DNA of 64,000 nt from Isoetes taiwanensis (Eukaryota > Streptophyta > Lycopodiopsida > Isoetales > Isoetaceae), in NCBI GenBank assembly GCA_021234155.1, contig JAJEKV010000001.1, positions 2,421,927 to 2,485,926 of the forward strand. Reading direction: 5' to 3'. A model generated the notes under the pieces. The model saw nothing but the letters and a program-made list of their open reading frames with translations, was not told where the DNA came from and searched no databases. The position numbers and the translations under genes are program-made. Below, in pieces: positions 24,529 through 36,389 of this stretch. Each line of letters begins with the position of its first letter. Positions within the stretch are counted from its first letter, which is position 1.

Positions 24529-25740
24529 TTAATTGTGCCCACTGTGCAGCATAGCACCTACAGCACCAAATGCAACCAAGATACTTGAAAATGGGAATAT
24601 GTCTGGGTTCATGAGATCATGCTGCATATTAGAAAAGCATCTTGTTGCAAGTCTGTTTTCGCCAAGCTGCACAAAACCTCTGATCACTGCTTCCATGTCA
24701 CTGTGTTTTGACTGGGCAATGTATCGAAGACTAATTCTGCTTCTTGTAACCTCCCACATTTGGCATGCATATCAATAAATGAACTCCCGACCACGACATC
24801 AGGTTTAAGGCCATGCTCAACAATTTGTTCGTGAATGTGGCTACCCTGCTCTATGGCATTGATGCTGCCACATGCCTTAAGGATGCTGGGCAATGTAAAT
24901 TTATTCATCTTTATGCCCTCCTGCTGCATATCATTAAAAACTGTAAAGCAAGATGGCCAGAATCATGCTGGGAATATGTTGTAAGAATTAGATTACATGA
25001 CACGACATCTTGATTCAACAATCTGCTAAAAACTCTGTAGACTTCCTCCAAGCTTCCACATTTTGCATAGGCATCAATAAGAGTGTTTCCAACAAAATTA
25101 TTGAGATCCGCTTTCAAAGATCTGGTCATGGACACATGTGACATGCTCTAAGATGCTTTGAGGACACTCAGTGATTTGTTTTGGTAGGTTTAGTGCCTCC
25201 TTGCTGCATGTTGTCAAAGCATTTCAGGGCAAAATCACCCTTCCCACGATTGGCATACCCTGCAATCATTTCACTTTATAACACTACATCTTGATTATGC
25301 AAATTATTCATGTAAGCATCTGGCATGCTCAATGGCAGATAAATTGCTGCATACCTTCAATAAACCCCAAAAAGTAGCTTTGTTAGGCTTTATGCAATTG
25401 TTCTGCATCTCTTCAAAACAATCAGCAAGATGCCCCAGGCCATTCTTTGCATACCCTGAAATCATTGCAGTCCAGGATAAATTACATCTTGAACGTGTAA
25501 ATGATCAAGGCCCATTAATAATTCTACCAAGTTCTAAAGCATTTGTGCTACTGAAGTCTTTCAAGATACTAAAAAATGTGTATTTGTCTGGATTTGAGCC
25601 CTTTTGTTGCAGATTATGGTACAAACTAATGGTCATAGCCTCTTGAAAGAGCTTAGCACAGCCTTCAATGAGTGCATACCACATATACAAACTTGGTTCT
25701 GAGTCCTCATTATTGCCTGATTTGCTTCAATCACACTTCA
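24529..25740 (-). pseudogene. PLS-type pentatricopeptide repeat (PPR) pseudogene
   Basis: PPR proteins bind organellar RNA and act in editing, splicing and stability. Minus-strand frames give successive repeats. Region 25,505-25,690 has SNPDKYTFFSILKDFSSTNA. Region 24,911-25,144 has FVGNTLIDAYAKCGSLEE and QDVVSCNLILTTYSQ. Region 24,684-24,929 has FTLPSILKACGSINAIEQG and SFIDMHAKCGRLQEAELVF. Region 24,529-24,759 has the decayed next repeat. Between them, stops and frame changes break the protein repeatedly. No start region or C-terminal E/DYW domain is visible. The S-type signature AKCGSLEEA points to the PLS class. Confidence 0.9.
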
Positions 25741-27898
25741 ATTTGCAAACAGACGAATGACATGGTCAATGTGCACTTAAAAGACCATGCTATAGGACAT
25801 ATCTGCAAGTATCCCATGATTTTCCGCTCATGCTAAATTTTTTCTTTTTTAATCCTTCCACTATGCATCAATGATGCACATTACAGCATATTATAATTCA
25901 CAAAGAGCTTTGTATCTTATTCCCTGTAGATGAAGCATGCAATGCTGCCCAAATATTCTAGCTGCTAGAATCTGCAGTAGATTAAAAAGCTTAATGGGAT
26001 TGCACTTCTAGGCTGTACAAAGCAAGCAAGTACAGATTTTCCTAAGCTGAGGTTCACAAACATAAGAATATGCATGTGAAGATAAGGAACAAATGCTCAC
26101 CTTAGGGTTTCTTGATGCAGCAAATTCCGATGCATATACCCTGAGGAAGAAGATCAAGATTAAAAACAAAATCGAACCACCAAACCCCTGCAATACTTAG
26201 AAATAAAACATACAGAGTTACATCGCTTCAAACAAAAACCCTGCATCTGCATACCATCACGGATTTTGGATGAGCTATCTCTGTGCAATGCATCTCGATG
26301 CCATTACTGGGCCGGAATGTTTTGAAAAAAAAATAAAATTTTGATTTGCAACTCCATATGCAAAACAACCGTGGCAACCATGCCGATAGATAAGCAGGAA
26401 AAGAAATCTTGGGATGGATACCCAAGCCACGAAATCCCAAAGCCCCAAAATTCATAACGAATTAATTTTTTTGCAATTTTTGGATAACCGGAAGTTTTTG
26501 GCCAAATCTGAAAATCCCAAATTAACAAGATTGATGAGTCTTTTTTGAGTTTTGACATTTGATCTCGTCTTTGACAAGTCTGCACACATGGATCAACAGG
26601 TTTTTTGGTAGGAAAAGATGCTAAAATGCCTTGAGACTTGGATTTTTTGCACAAAACTGTAATTAGACAAAACTCTGAGCAAATTTTTGCAAAATGAGTT
26701 TTGGCCACTCTTTTCTACTTCTGATAGCTCTTAGATACTCTGACAAGTCTACACACAAGGTATGTCTATCCTTCTATCAGTAGTTATGCTTAAATCTTCT
26801 AGAAGAATCGATGCTTTGCTGTAGACAATGAGCTAATTTCCATACAACATGGCTTGGTACAAATTTTTTAGTAGTTTAATGCTTTGATGAAGCTCAGAGA
26901 CACCTATGGATGCAATGGCTTGCTATTTTGAGTAGATCTTTTATGAGAAGATAATTTTTCTAATGTTTGTCAATGCATGAATTTGTCTCTCTACCTAGCT
27001 TCTATAATGAGAATGATCTAATTCTAGAAGGCAATAGAGAATTATGCTATTACTCCTAGTTTCACAAATGAACCAATACAATCTTATGCAATCTTCACAT
27101 CTTTTTTGTTGTTTCCCGTCGTTTGTAAAGAAATGACAAAGGATAATTTTACCAAGATTCGGATTTTCATTCAAAAGGATATCATTGTACAAGTTCAACA
27201 ATCAAAGCCCAAGCTCACAGGTCAAGGGCACAGAATCAAGTCGGTAATCAAAGCAATTTCAAGGAATTTGCCTAAAAAACATCTTTTCTGAGGCAAAAAG
27301 AGTAAATCCAAGCATATTCTGAGAAGTCCAGCAGTCTTTAGGGATCCACTCATCAATTCTCGTGCCCAAAAGCCCTTGAAACTTCTCTGAACATGATTTC
27401 TTCTTCGTAATCCCATGTTTCTGGCCTGTTCTTGGCAAATCTGGCCCATAACTTCGTCTTTTAGTTTCATTTAGGAATTATTGGCTTAGAATAGGTAAAT
27501 CTAGGAGTGTTTTGCCATGATTAGACAGTTAAATCAAGAGAAAGGCCGCATCTTGGCGTGAATCAAAATTTAGGAGGAGGAACTCTGTGACTCTATTTTT
27601 ATTAGGTTTTAGAAACCTTCTGCCTGTGTGCTTAACTTTATTAATAGATTTAGAAACTCTGAGACTCTTTGATTAACTCTGTCACTCTGCAACCTAGATT
27701 AGATTACTGTTACCCTGCATTAGATTACTCTTTGATTAGATTATTGTTACCCTGCATCTCTGCTACTTGGCTTGTATTTGTTTGCAGCTTATTCTTTGTT
27801 TTATATGTGTTCAGGGTTTTCTGCTTAGTCTGAATTAAATCTGCAATGCTTATAATTCCTAGTATCTTAATCTTCAATTGTAATCATCAGAGACAGGG
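25741..27898. other. No gene recognised
   Basis: Short frames on both strands have no recognisable motifs. Region 27,670-27,770 has small internal repeats of ATTACTGTTACCCTGCAT type. The right part may be upstream intron or leader of the gene whose exon starts at 28,562. Confidence 0.5.
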
Positions 27899-28386
27899 AA
27901 GCGGGTTACGCTTCCTTGTGCTATGATTTTCTTTTTTTATGAAGCTTACTCTCTTTGATGTGTTCCTATGATGAAGCCTTCTGTGGAGTGCCGTTGGTCT
28001 ATGGATTTCTCGTGCTTAGCGCGAGAAGTTCAGATTCTATCGCTCTTAGTAAGCGTATAGGGTTGTTGAGGTCATAGTCGAGGTCAACCCTTCGGGAGGA
28101 CGGTAAGAGAGTAGGAATGTGAATTCTTGCGATACACGTTACAAGCGGGTTATGCTTCCTTGTGCTATGATTTTCTTTTTTTTATGAAGCTTACTCTCTT
28201 TGATGTGATCCTATGATGAAGCCTTCGTGGAGTGTCAGTTTGCCTATGGATTTCTCGCTTTAGCGCAAGAAGTTCGATTCTATCGCCTTAATAAGCATAA
28301 GAATAGGGTTGTTGAGGTCATAGTCGAGGTCAACCCTTCGCGAGGACGGTAAGAGAGATGGAATGTGAGTTCTTGCACTACACGCG
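27899..28386 (+). repeat. 243-bp tandem duplication
   Basis: The unit starting at GCGGGTTACGCTTCC (27,901) recurs from 28,144 with scattered substitutions and small gaps. Both copies contain an AGCGC-type palindrome remnant (TCTCGTGCTTAGCGCGAGA in the first) and the phrase GAGGTCAACCCTTCG. Confidence 0.9.
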
Positions 28387-28419
28387 AGTAGTCACATTCC
28401 ATCTATCTTACCGTCCTGG
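28341..28419. repeat. 28-bp inverted repeat with a 23-bp spacer
   Basis: Region 28,341-28,368 and the reverse complement of 28,392-28,419 agree at about 26 of 28 positions. The left arm is the end of the second 243-bp unit, so the hairpin arose by inversion of that unit's edge. Confidence 0.85.
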
Positions 28420-28429
28420 ATCATTCGAC

Positions 28430-28444
28430 TCGCGCTACGCGCGA
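28430..28444. repeat. CG-rich palindrome, copy 1
   Basis: TCGCGCTACGCGCGA: 6-bp arms with a 3-bp centre. It lies in the presumed intron before the exon at 28,562. Confidence 0.85.
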
Positions 28445-28479
28445 ATCCTAAAACATTGCTCTCAGAATTTATAGACTTG

Positions 28480-28494
28480 TCGCGCCACGCGCGA
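28480..28494. repeat. CG-rich palindrome, copy 2
   Basis: TCGCGCCACGCGCGA, in the same presumed intron as copy 1. Confidence 0.85.
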
Positions 28495-28561
28495 GATGTT
28501 GGTCAAGTTGCTTAACACAGAAATACTTTAGCAATGTCTAACTTGATTATTTATTTTACAG

Positions 28562-28616
28562 CTTCCAAGAGAGCACTAGTTACATCATCTTCTGCACCAT
28601 CAAAGAAACCCAAGAA
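28562..28616 (+). pseudogene. Exon piece of the ParB/MTase/HAD-like gene, left of the retroelement
   Basis: After a TTATTTTACAG acceptor the frame reads SKRALVTSSSAPSKKPK. It runs into the 5-bp duplication AAGAA and then, across the 17.8-kb insertion, resumes in phase at 46,388 with DPKVVQEETDG. The insertion therefore split an exon. Earlier exons were not found. Confidence 0.7.
28612..28616 (+). repeat. Target-site duplication AAGAA, left copy
   Basis: Matches 46,383-46,387 on the far side of the element. Confidence 0.9.
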
Positions 28617-30163
28617 TGTGACGCTCCCAGAATCCATATGATGCTCCCATCGTATAGATATGGGACTTTCCCTCCCATGGCGACTAAATCACCATGGCAA
28701 GGCCCTCCGTCGTACTCGGACTACTTGGGATGGCCAAGTATCCGGGCGAGGATCACGGAGGTGTCATTCGCCCCACGTCCTCTATGGGGAATCCTATACA
28801 GCGGAAGCATATATGTACGTTAGCATACAATCATAATGCAAAATAATATACCACCACGAAGGGTGGTCCATCCTCATCATCATGGCAAAGATAATCCATT
28901 CATAACAACATGAAATAACACAATAACAGGGCGCTACCCCGGGCTCAGACTCCAAGGGATCAACTGACGGCCAGGGTCTCCAGATATCAATAGACGGAAG
29001 TATAACATGGCGTGGGTTGGCATAAGATAATGGCTAGGGTTGTCCACTCCATCCGCCCCTCCTGTGCACACTTTGCAGATAGGCTGAATCATGCTATGAC
29101 GTGCTTGTAGCCCTCCGGAGATGCAATCCCAAGGAATCACCCTTCGAGACTACTCCGGGTTACATCTCCCCGGTCTGATGAGACAGGTCGGATGCGTCTC
29201 CTCCCCGAGTATGACAGATCCCTGGGTGTGCTAGAGAACACGTGCCCCCTCAGTGACCCCCGCATCCGTACCCGACTTACTCTCCTAAATCTAAAGGTCA
29301 GCTCACCAACCCGTTCGAGCCCGGGATCGGTCACATATGACTCCACGCCCGCCCCGGAGTGTCGGACCCATACCCGCCCACACACACCAAGGACCGACTA
29401 TAAGCCTAGCACACTGTAGGAGTCCTGTAGCCGCGCTAGGCAAGACCCCACCCCCGATTCACCATCATACTCATTCTCTGGTGCTGAACCACATCATAGC
29501 ATCCACAGCCAGGTTGGCTCTTGTGCACAGGCCGCAAGTATTGGGTATTAAGGGATCTAACTAGGAACATCTCTAATCCTAGGAAGCTTTTAGGCCACTA
29601 CCCTTCCCTTAATTCCCAATACACGGAAGAAGCAGAAAGAACTAATGTAACTACCATCCATGTATCCAGAACAATTCATAAAGATAACTTAACCATTCCA
29701 TCTACTCAAAGAAGTGTTAGCAAAAAGAAACCTATCTATTGACTAACCGGTGTCCTGGCTAGAGCCATGGTCACGATAAGAGTCCATTTCTCGAAACTGG
29801 TGGGTGATTGTTGGTAATCAAGCTTGGGCTGTTGGCTGCATCTCCTCCTTAGTCCCAAATTCGAATTTGGGGAAGAAAATGGGGTAGGACCCCTTTTCCT
29901 AGGCCCCAAAATGGAAAGTCCTCCTGGCCAATCGATTTGGACCAAGTGGCGCTCCCTTATTGGTGATACTTAGCTAATTAGGCCATAATGGCTTAATTAT
30001 GTGAATTAGTCCATTATAATTTATAATTATCCATAATGGATTTATTAGCATAACCAAATAAAACCATTATGGTCGACCCTCACTTGGACCCTTAGGCCCA
30101 ATATGCCTTGGTGACGTGTCCTGGTGTGTATACGTATACCGTATAAATACCTGGAACGTCATA
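28617..30163 (-). mobile_element. 3' LTR of the chromovirus
   Basis: Bounded by TGTGACG and CGTCATA. It aligns along its whole length with 44,833-46,382, with scattered substitutions and small indels. Translated frames inside are shadows. Confidence 0.95.
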
Positions 30164-30177
30164 TTCTCCCTCCCCTT
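30164..30177 (-). promoter_or_regulatory. Polypurine tract
   Basis: AAGGGGAGGGAGAA on the minus strand abuts the 3' LTR, as expected for the plus-strand primer of reverse transcription. Confidence 0.85.
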
Positions 30178-30622
30178 GGATTAATGCTATCCTCAGCATT
30201 AAAGTTGGTGGAGAGGAAGTTGCAGCAACATAAGTTTAATTTATTGAAATAAGAAGGTTTACATAGGCAAACAGTAGGACGAAAAGTCCCGTCTAGACAA
30301 AACAGTAAGGAGTATTTTGAAACACATTCCAAAACAAGTCAAATTCAAAACACAAGCTGGCCTACTACGTGAGGCCTCCCGTCTTCTGCAGTTTACGAGT
30401 ACGCTCTACTGGCTTGCAGAAGGACCGGCATTAGTGTTTAAGAATTAAGTGAAATAGTGTGGTTGAAGGGACCACCCCCTTAAAGAAAGAAAAATATAAA
30501 TGAAAGGGTCCTATCATGTCTAGGGCTTGCATGCCGTCTCGGCGTAAGGAATGGCAATATTCCCATAATGGCCATAGACGAACACGTCCTATCATGAATG
30601 CCTATATGCCCAATTTTCCCAT

Positions 30623-31020
30623 CTAGGATGCATGTAACCCAACCCCTAAAGGAATCCGTACCGGATTACACTCATATGACCCCTGTCGCACTAATAGACC
30701 ACTCCGCTTACCATATGGGTTGGAGATGATCGCATCTTGGATGGTTTGGCCCTGGCACTCCTTCATAAAGTCCGGGTAAGTCTTATCCAAATCCGCCTTA
30801 AATACCCATGTTGCATCCTCCGTGGGTAAGTGTTTCCACTTGACCAAGTATTGTAAAATTTGAGTTCGACGGGTTTGTTTATAGGCACGATCAAGTAGAG
30901 CTTCTGGCACAATCTCCAATTGATCCTCAGTCATCTCCAGGAGTGTTGGTGTGTCAAGTACCTCTTCTGGATTCGGATGATGCTTCTTGAGAAGTTATGG
31001 ATCTTTAAACGTGCAGGCAA
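30623..31020 (-). CDS. Integrase C-terminal chromodomain
   Basis: The tail of the retroelement polyprotein, separated from the rest by the insertion at 31,022-32,465. After HHPNPEEVLDTPTLLEM, the frame 30,623-30,934 reads QILQYLVKWKHLPTEDATW and YPDFMKECQ, a chromodomain of about 50 residues. The Trp residues of VKWK and ATWV are kept. In chromoviruses this domain reads histone H3 methylation and steers integration to heterochromatin. A frameshift near 30,990 separates it from the LPARLKIHN piece. About 40 residues follow the domain before the stop. Confidence 0.85.
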
Positions 31021-31021
31021 A

Positions 31022-32465
31022 TCCACACATAACAACCAACACATAACAACCAACACATAACAACCATTGACATTAACAACCAACACATAACTACCATTGA
31101 CATTAATTAATACAACCATTGGGTCCAACACATTTAAATTAAAATCCCCCTTAATCCCCCTTTGGTTTGGGTGCATATTCACACGGGGGGTGACTCCGGG
31201 CAACGAGAGTTGTTGGATAGGCATATTCACCCCTTATTCCTTAATCTACACCGTACATAAAGTTCCTCATTTGTGGGGTATGCAAGTACAAAATTTGCTA
31301 TACTGTATAACAAGATTGGCAAAATACTATAAGATTTCAAGCGGAATACTATATGGTGTTGATTTCGTACGTGCAAAATACAATTATGAGGGCTCTCGCT
31401 GCCCTACGTCACCCCCCCGTGTGAATATGCACCCAAACCAAAGGGGGATTAAGGGGGATTTTAATTTAAATGTGTTGGACCCAATGGTTGTATTAATTAA
31501 TGTCAATGGTAGTTATGTGTTGGTTGTTAATGTCAATGGTTGTTATGTGTTGGTTGTTATGTGTTGAGGAATTTAATTTTTATATGTTGGATGTTAATGA
31601 TTTGTGTTGCAAAAAAAAAAAAAATTGGCCCCTGCGGGGCCTTAGGGAGTCCCCCCGGGTGTGACAAAAATTTTAGAATTCAAACCAGAAAAAAACTAGA
31701 ATTCATTTGAGGCTTTCATCACCTGTAGCTTTTGAATTTGATCACAATAAAACAAATAGAACATAAAATTTAACAGCAGCCTTTGGCCTCCATGGATTCT
31801 TGTGGTGAGAAACCAAAGTGGGAAACTTTTCTGCTTGTTAGCACAAGGATCTAGAAGCCTTGGAATTTGCTTAATAACTGCCTCAAAATCTAAAAATGCA
31901 TGGTAATTTTTTGCAAGCTTCATTCGGAATGAGCCATAAAACAATATCCAATAGCGCAATCCAGTATTAATCAGCTGGTAGGATGTGAAAGCCTACCAAA
32001 CCCGGCCGAAAAATTGCTGTTTTAGCATAGATAACTTAACCAAACATATCCATATCATATACTATCAAAAAGATCTCGGAGAGAGCTTTCCAACGCAATA
32101 AAAATCATCTCAAACAGAGCTCTGGATCAAAAGTTATTATAAGAAATGTGTTGCCGGCGGAGAAACTGCACTACATGCGCCCTTCAAGCCCTTCATGTGC
32201 CCATTATGCACCACACACACAAAAAGAGGGCTTTTGTTGTGAGCCATTGGTTATTGACCATTATGCACTACACGCACAAAAAAGGGCTTTTGTTGTGAGC
32301 CATTGGTTGTTGACCATTGAAAAAAAAAGGCTAAAATCAATGGCTCAGAAATGGTGCACTCTAAATGTACGCATTAGTACATCCATTTGAATACATCACG
32401 AAATCATAGGAAAACCTTAGTGAAAAGCGTACAAAAACACAAAGAAAACCCCCTGTTATTATGCT
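31022..32465. mobile_element. 1.44-kb insertion in the integrase, class unknown
   Basis: Integrase reads GPQAYRLE up to 32,466 and resumes at about 31,021 with LPARLKIHN, which would normally be contiguous, so the DNA between is inserted. Its left end holds the foldback arms listed below. The rest (31,570-32,465) includes a 15-bp perfect palindrome GGCCCC-TGC-GGGGCC at 31,627-31,641, and a directly repeated GGGCTTTTGTTGTGAGCC at about 32,229 and 32,285. The minus frame 31,696-31,959 (87 codons) has no motif I recognise. I could not settle exact ends or a target duplication. Confidence 0.7.
31027..31567. repeat. Foldback structure with ~160-bp near-perfect arms
   Basis: Region 31,037-31,196 is matched in reverse complement by about 31,408-31,567. 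Both arms contain GTGTTGGACCCAATGG, the CACCCCCCCGTGTGAA block and repeated CAACACATAACAAC words. The ~210-bp loop itself has weaker inverted ends (GGGCAACGAGAG and CTCTCGCTGCCC). The near identity of the arms implies recent formation. Confidence 0.9.
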
Positions 32466-33389
32466 ACATATTCCAAGCGGTAGGCCTGAGGGCCTATCCT
32501 TTCGATTATCCGAAATGGTCCTGCCCATCTAGGTGCAAGCTTCTTACAGTTGCCAATCTTCAGTTTGGCTTGCTTCACCTTGATCTTCAGCCAAACCGAC
32601 TCATCAACTTGAAACTCCCGAGGAGTACGGTGGCGATCTGCTAGACTCTTCTGTCGAGCTCTTGCAGCTAGCAAATATGCCCGAACCTCTTCAATCAAGC
32701 CTTGCATATCTGCAAGCAATTGCTGGAACACCTCGACTTAGAGACTGGATTATGCCACGTGTCTGGTGTAAGGCATTGGTAGCCATAGTTAATCATGAAA
32801 GGAGACATCCTTGAGGACTCCTGCTTAGTACTATTGTAAGCAAACTCGACCAAATAAATGTAGTCTGCCCATTGAGACTGTTTGTTCGAGACATAGTTAC
32901 GCAGCATATCTTCAATAATGCGATAAGTACGCTCGATTTGACCATCTGTCTGTGGGTGATAAGCCGTGCTCATGGCAAGCTTAGTTTGAATAGTGCTGAA
33001 GAAATCCTTCCAGAACGCACTAACAAACTTAGGATCCCGATCCGATATAATGGTACGGGGCATGCCATGGCCATGCAGACGGAACAGGCGGTATCGAATG
33101 CAGTATCTGTGGTACGACATGGCAAGAAATGTGCCATTTTAGAAAGTTTGTCGACCACTACCATTAAGGCATCAAACCCCCTTAAGGTACGCGGAAGCCC
33201 CACGATAAAATCCATGGTAATAACTTCCCATTTCGCATTGGGTACGTCGAGGGGTTGCAATTCACCTGGAATACGCAATTGTTCTGCCTTTGTTTGCTGA
33301 CAAGTCTGACACTGCTTAATGTACCTGGCAATATGCTTCTTCACGCCTGGCCAGAAATAGCTGGCGCGGATTTTGAAATATGTCTTCAT
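32466..33389 (-). pseudogene. Integrase of the chromovirus
   Basis: Inserts retroelement cDNA into the genome. The frame 32,970-33,389 gives CQTCQQTKAEQLRIPGEL (CX2C of the zinc-binding domain) and VITMDFIVGLP (first catalytic Asp). After a frameshift near 33,065 the frame 32,695-33,120 gives IISDRDPKFVSAFW (second Asp) and AYHPQTDGQIERTYRII (Glu). Another shift near 32,740 leads to 32,459-32,731 with PREFQVDESVWLKI and PRWAGPFRIIERIG, the linker before the chromodomain. The D-D-E residues are kept, but the frame is broken at least twice and the C-terminus is split off by an insertion. Confidence 0.88.
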
Positions 33390-33566
33390 AAATCCCGCAT
33401 GCCCTGCTATGGGACTGTTATGTGTATCATTGAGGATGAGCTTACGAACTCCAGATGTTTCAGGAACACATAACTTGTTCTTTTAATAAAGGAGGTCAGC
33501 TTCCTTCTTATAATGGCGGAAGGTTTTCCTCTCCTTATCCGTTCTGGCTTCTTTACATACACTTTG

Positions 33567-35289
33567 CTATACCTCTTGGAATTCCGGATCTATAGGAAGG
33601 GTCTGCTGGATCTGTTTCCCAAACTCACTGGAGAGTGTGGAAATAGCATTACAATGCGTGCGAGTGACGAATGGATGCCTGGAAAGGGCATCGGCAACAA
33701 CATTATGCTTGCCGGGTTTATAAATGACCTCAAAATCATATTCCTCAAGGAATTCCATCCATCGTCTTTGTCTCAAATTGAGATGGGGTTGCGTAAAGAT
33801 ATATTGGAGGCTTTGATGATCAGTGTCTAACTGAAACCGCCGTCCAAGCAGATAATGCCGCCAAATACGCAAGGCACGTACAACAACAAGTAATTCCTGA
33901 TCATGCGTGGGATATCGTTGCTCGGTATCATTCATCTTTCGGGAGTCATAAGCAATTACCCGACCCTCTTGCATTAAAACACCCCCAGTAGCTATTTTAC
34001 TAGCATCTGTGGCAACCCATTTATCCTTCTGAGGATCTGGCATTGTAAGGACAGAAGCTGTTGTCAAAGCATCCTTCAAAGCTTGGAAACCAGTCTGTAC
34101 CGTGTCTTTCACTTTGTGCCATCCAATCCCTGACCTTGTCATGTTTGGTCAGATCAGTAAAAGGTGCAGCGAGCTTGGCAAAGTCCTTGACAAACTTACG
34201 GTAATACCCGGCCAAACCTAGAAAACTGCGAACCTCAGACACATTGGTTGGAATGGGCCATTTCTTGACTGCCTCGATTTTAGCCGGGTCGGTGGCTATT
34301 CCTTCTGCAGATACAATATGACCCAGATAATCCACCTTGGTGGTGGCAAAACGACACTTGGAGAACTTGGCATGCAATTAGTGTCGCCGCAATTTCTGCA
34401 ATGCCAAGCGAAAATGCCGTTCATGCTCTTCCAATGTCTTACTGTATATGAGGATATCATCAAAGAATATAACAACGAAATCATCAAGATATTCACGGAA
34501 GACATCATTCATAAGGCGCATAAAGGTAGCCGGAGCATTGGTCAGGCCGAATGGCATCACTGTAAATTCATAATGGCCGTAACGAGTCCGGAAAGCAGAC
34601 TTGTGGATGTCATGCTCTTTAATTCGTATCTGGTGATATCCTGAGCGAAGATCAATCTTGGAAAAATACTTAGCCCCTTGCAACTGATCCATAAGATCAT
34701 CGGCACGTGGTAAAGCATAGCGATTCTTAATAGTATGCTTATTTAGTTGCCGGTAGTCAATGCAGATCCTCATAGTGCCATCTTTCTTTTTAACAAAGAG
34801 TATTGGGGCTCCAAATGGTGAGACACTAGGCTGGATGAAGCCTAACTTGAGGAGTTCGTGTAACTGCTTCTTAAGCTCGGTTAACTCAGGAAGACTCATG
34901 CGATACGGGGCCTTGCTGGTAGGCTTGGTGCCTAGTTCCACGGTAATCTCATATTCTACCCCTCGGAAAGGTGGTAGCCGATGGATTTCATCAGGGAAAA
35001 GATCATGGTATTCCCGAAGAATCATGGCTATGGCTGGAGGCAAGGCATCAAGAACTTCGTCCTGTTTAGACATAGCTTCTACGGAAGCAAGTCGGACCAT
35101 GCCCGTAATCTGTGACTTCCTGAGAGCCTTATGCAATTGGTAAGGAAATGCATTGCATAATAGGGTTAACCGGCGTACCTGCAATCGTAACTCGGGCTCC
35201 ATTGGCCGCATTGAAGGTAACTTCCCGTTTCTCACAATCAATGTTGGCCTTGGCAGCGGCCAAGAATTCCCTTCCCACAATGAGATCAT
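33567..35289 (-). pseudogene. Reverse transcriptase and RNase H of the chromovirus
   Basis: Copies element RNA to DNA and degrades the RNA template. The frame 34,378-35,289 (303 aa) holds the RT fingers ([20 protein letters not shown]), [12 protein letters not shown] and the catalytic box [11 protein letters not shown] stop ends it at LRRH. The frame 34,021-34,377 continues with [19 protein letters not shown] and [17 protein letters not shown] further shift leads to 33,567-34,142 with RNase H (WVATDASKIATGGVLMQ, then HDQELLVVVRAL and DTDHQSLQYI, ending ADALSRHP). All domains are recognisable, but one polyprotein cannot be read through. Confidence 0.92.
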
Positions 35290-35290
35290 A

Positions 35291-36389
35291 TCAGCCGATA
35301 TCCATTATTTCGGCTCCGAGAGCAACAGGTGCTCCTGGCAACTGAATATTCAAATTGATACGACGACCACGGGTGTGGCGTATGGCACCACTTGCCAATG
35401 TAACCGGACGTGGCTTAGACCTCAAGGGGGTAATCTGTAAAGCTTCGGCCATTCTAGGAGATGCAAAGTTATGAGTACTACCCGTATCCATAAGAATGAC
35501 AAAAGGTTTACAATCTACTTGACCAACCGTAGAAATAACAGAGGGCTGGTGGTTGGCTTGGCCTGTTTCAATGGCAGCACATATATGAGACTCACCTGTT
35601 ATATAGTCAGGCGCATCATCATCCCCGACATTCTCTGGGTTCTCCCAATCCATATCTGCTAGAGCAGCCTGCACTGTTTGGGTGATGAAAGGACATTCCT
35701 GCATACGGTGGCCCGGGCGGAAACACCGATAACATGCCTTCTCCCTACATAACTGTTTATGATGATCCCTAGGGATAGCTTGGAGAATATCCCTGAAGGC
35801 CCCTGCAGTGTTGGTAGGCTTCACTGGCACAGTGAAGGAAACCTTCTTATCATTCTTCTGATAACCGGTAGAGGCAGGAGGCCCTGGGCTAAGCGAGCGC
35901 CCTCGGTAAGGTGTATACCCCTTGTTCTGAGTGAACGAAGAGGGTCGTGGCGGTTGGTACTTCGGGGTGTCTTTCTCTAGGCTGAGCGCCTTCGCCTCTG
36001 CTTCTGCAACAGTTTTAGGATCTATGGCCCGAACCATCTTCTTGAGAGCAGGGGATAGGCCCTCTATGTAGCCCTCGACGGCTCGACACTCATTAATCCC
36101 AGGGACATATAAGCGTAAGCGCATAAATCTCATCTGTATAGGCTTGGACAGTCATGTTTTTCTGCTCCAAGTGATAGAAAGTTTGGATCTGCTGGCAACG
36201 ATGAGCCTTTGGCACATAGTGTGATTTGAAGGCTTTAGGAAAAACTTTGTAACGACACCTTCCCCTGGTAAGCCCATGAGAGCGGGCATATCCCTTCCAC
36301 CAAATCCTCGCCGACCATGTAAGATTAGTAGTGGCCACTTTGCCAATGTCTTTTTCAGTCATCCCATATGACTTCCCAAACTCTTGCAT
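35291..36389 (-). pseudogene. Gag C-terminal half and protease of the chromovirus
   Basis: Frame 36,093-36,389 is capsid-like (YVPKAHRCQQIQTFYHLEQ). Frame 35,291-36,133 (280 aa) continues with capsid sequence (YIEGLSPALKKMVRA). It then gives a CCHC zinc knuckle, CYRCFRPGHRMQEC, that binds RNA, and the aspartic protease with active site ILMDTGSTHNFAS near its end. A one-frame shift near 36,110 divides the two. The stop at 35,291 directly precedes the RT frame, so gag-protease and RT are now split. Confidence 0.85.

Noticed and set aside
31182-31659. A third member of the CCCGGGGG TIR family
   Set aside because: CACGGGGGGTGACTC and CCCGGGGGGACTCCC look similar, but the flanking 8-bp words do not match, so no element could be delimited.
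32872-35440. Plus-strand ORFs across pol
   Set aside because: They are shadows of the minus-strand gag-pol genes, which have the conserved motifs.
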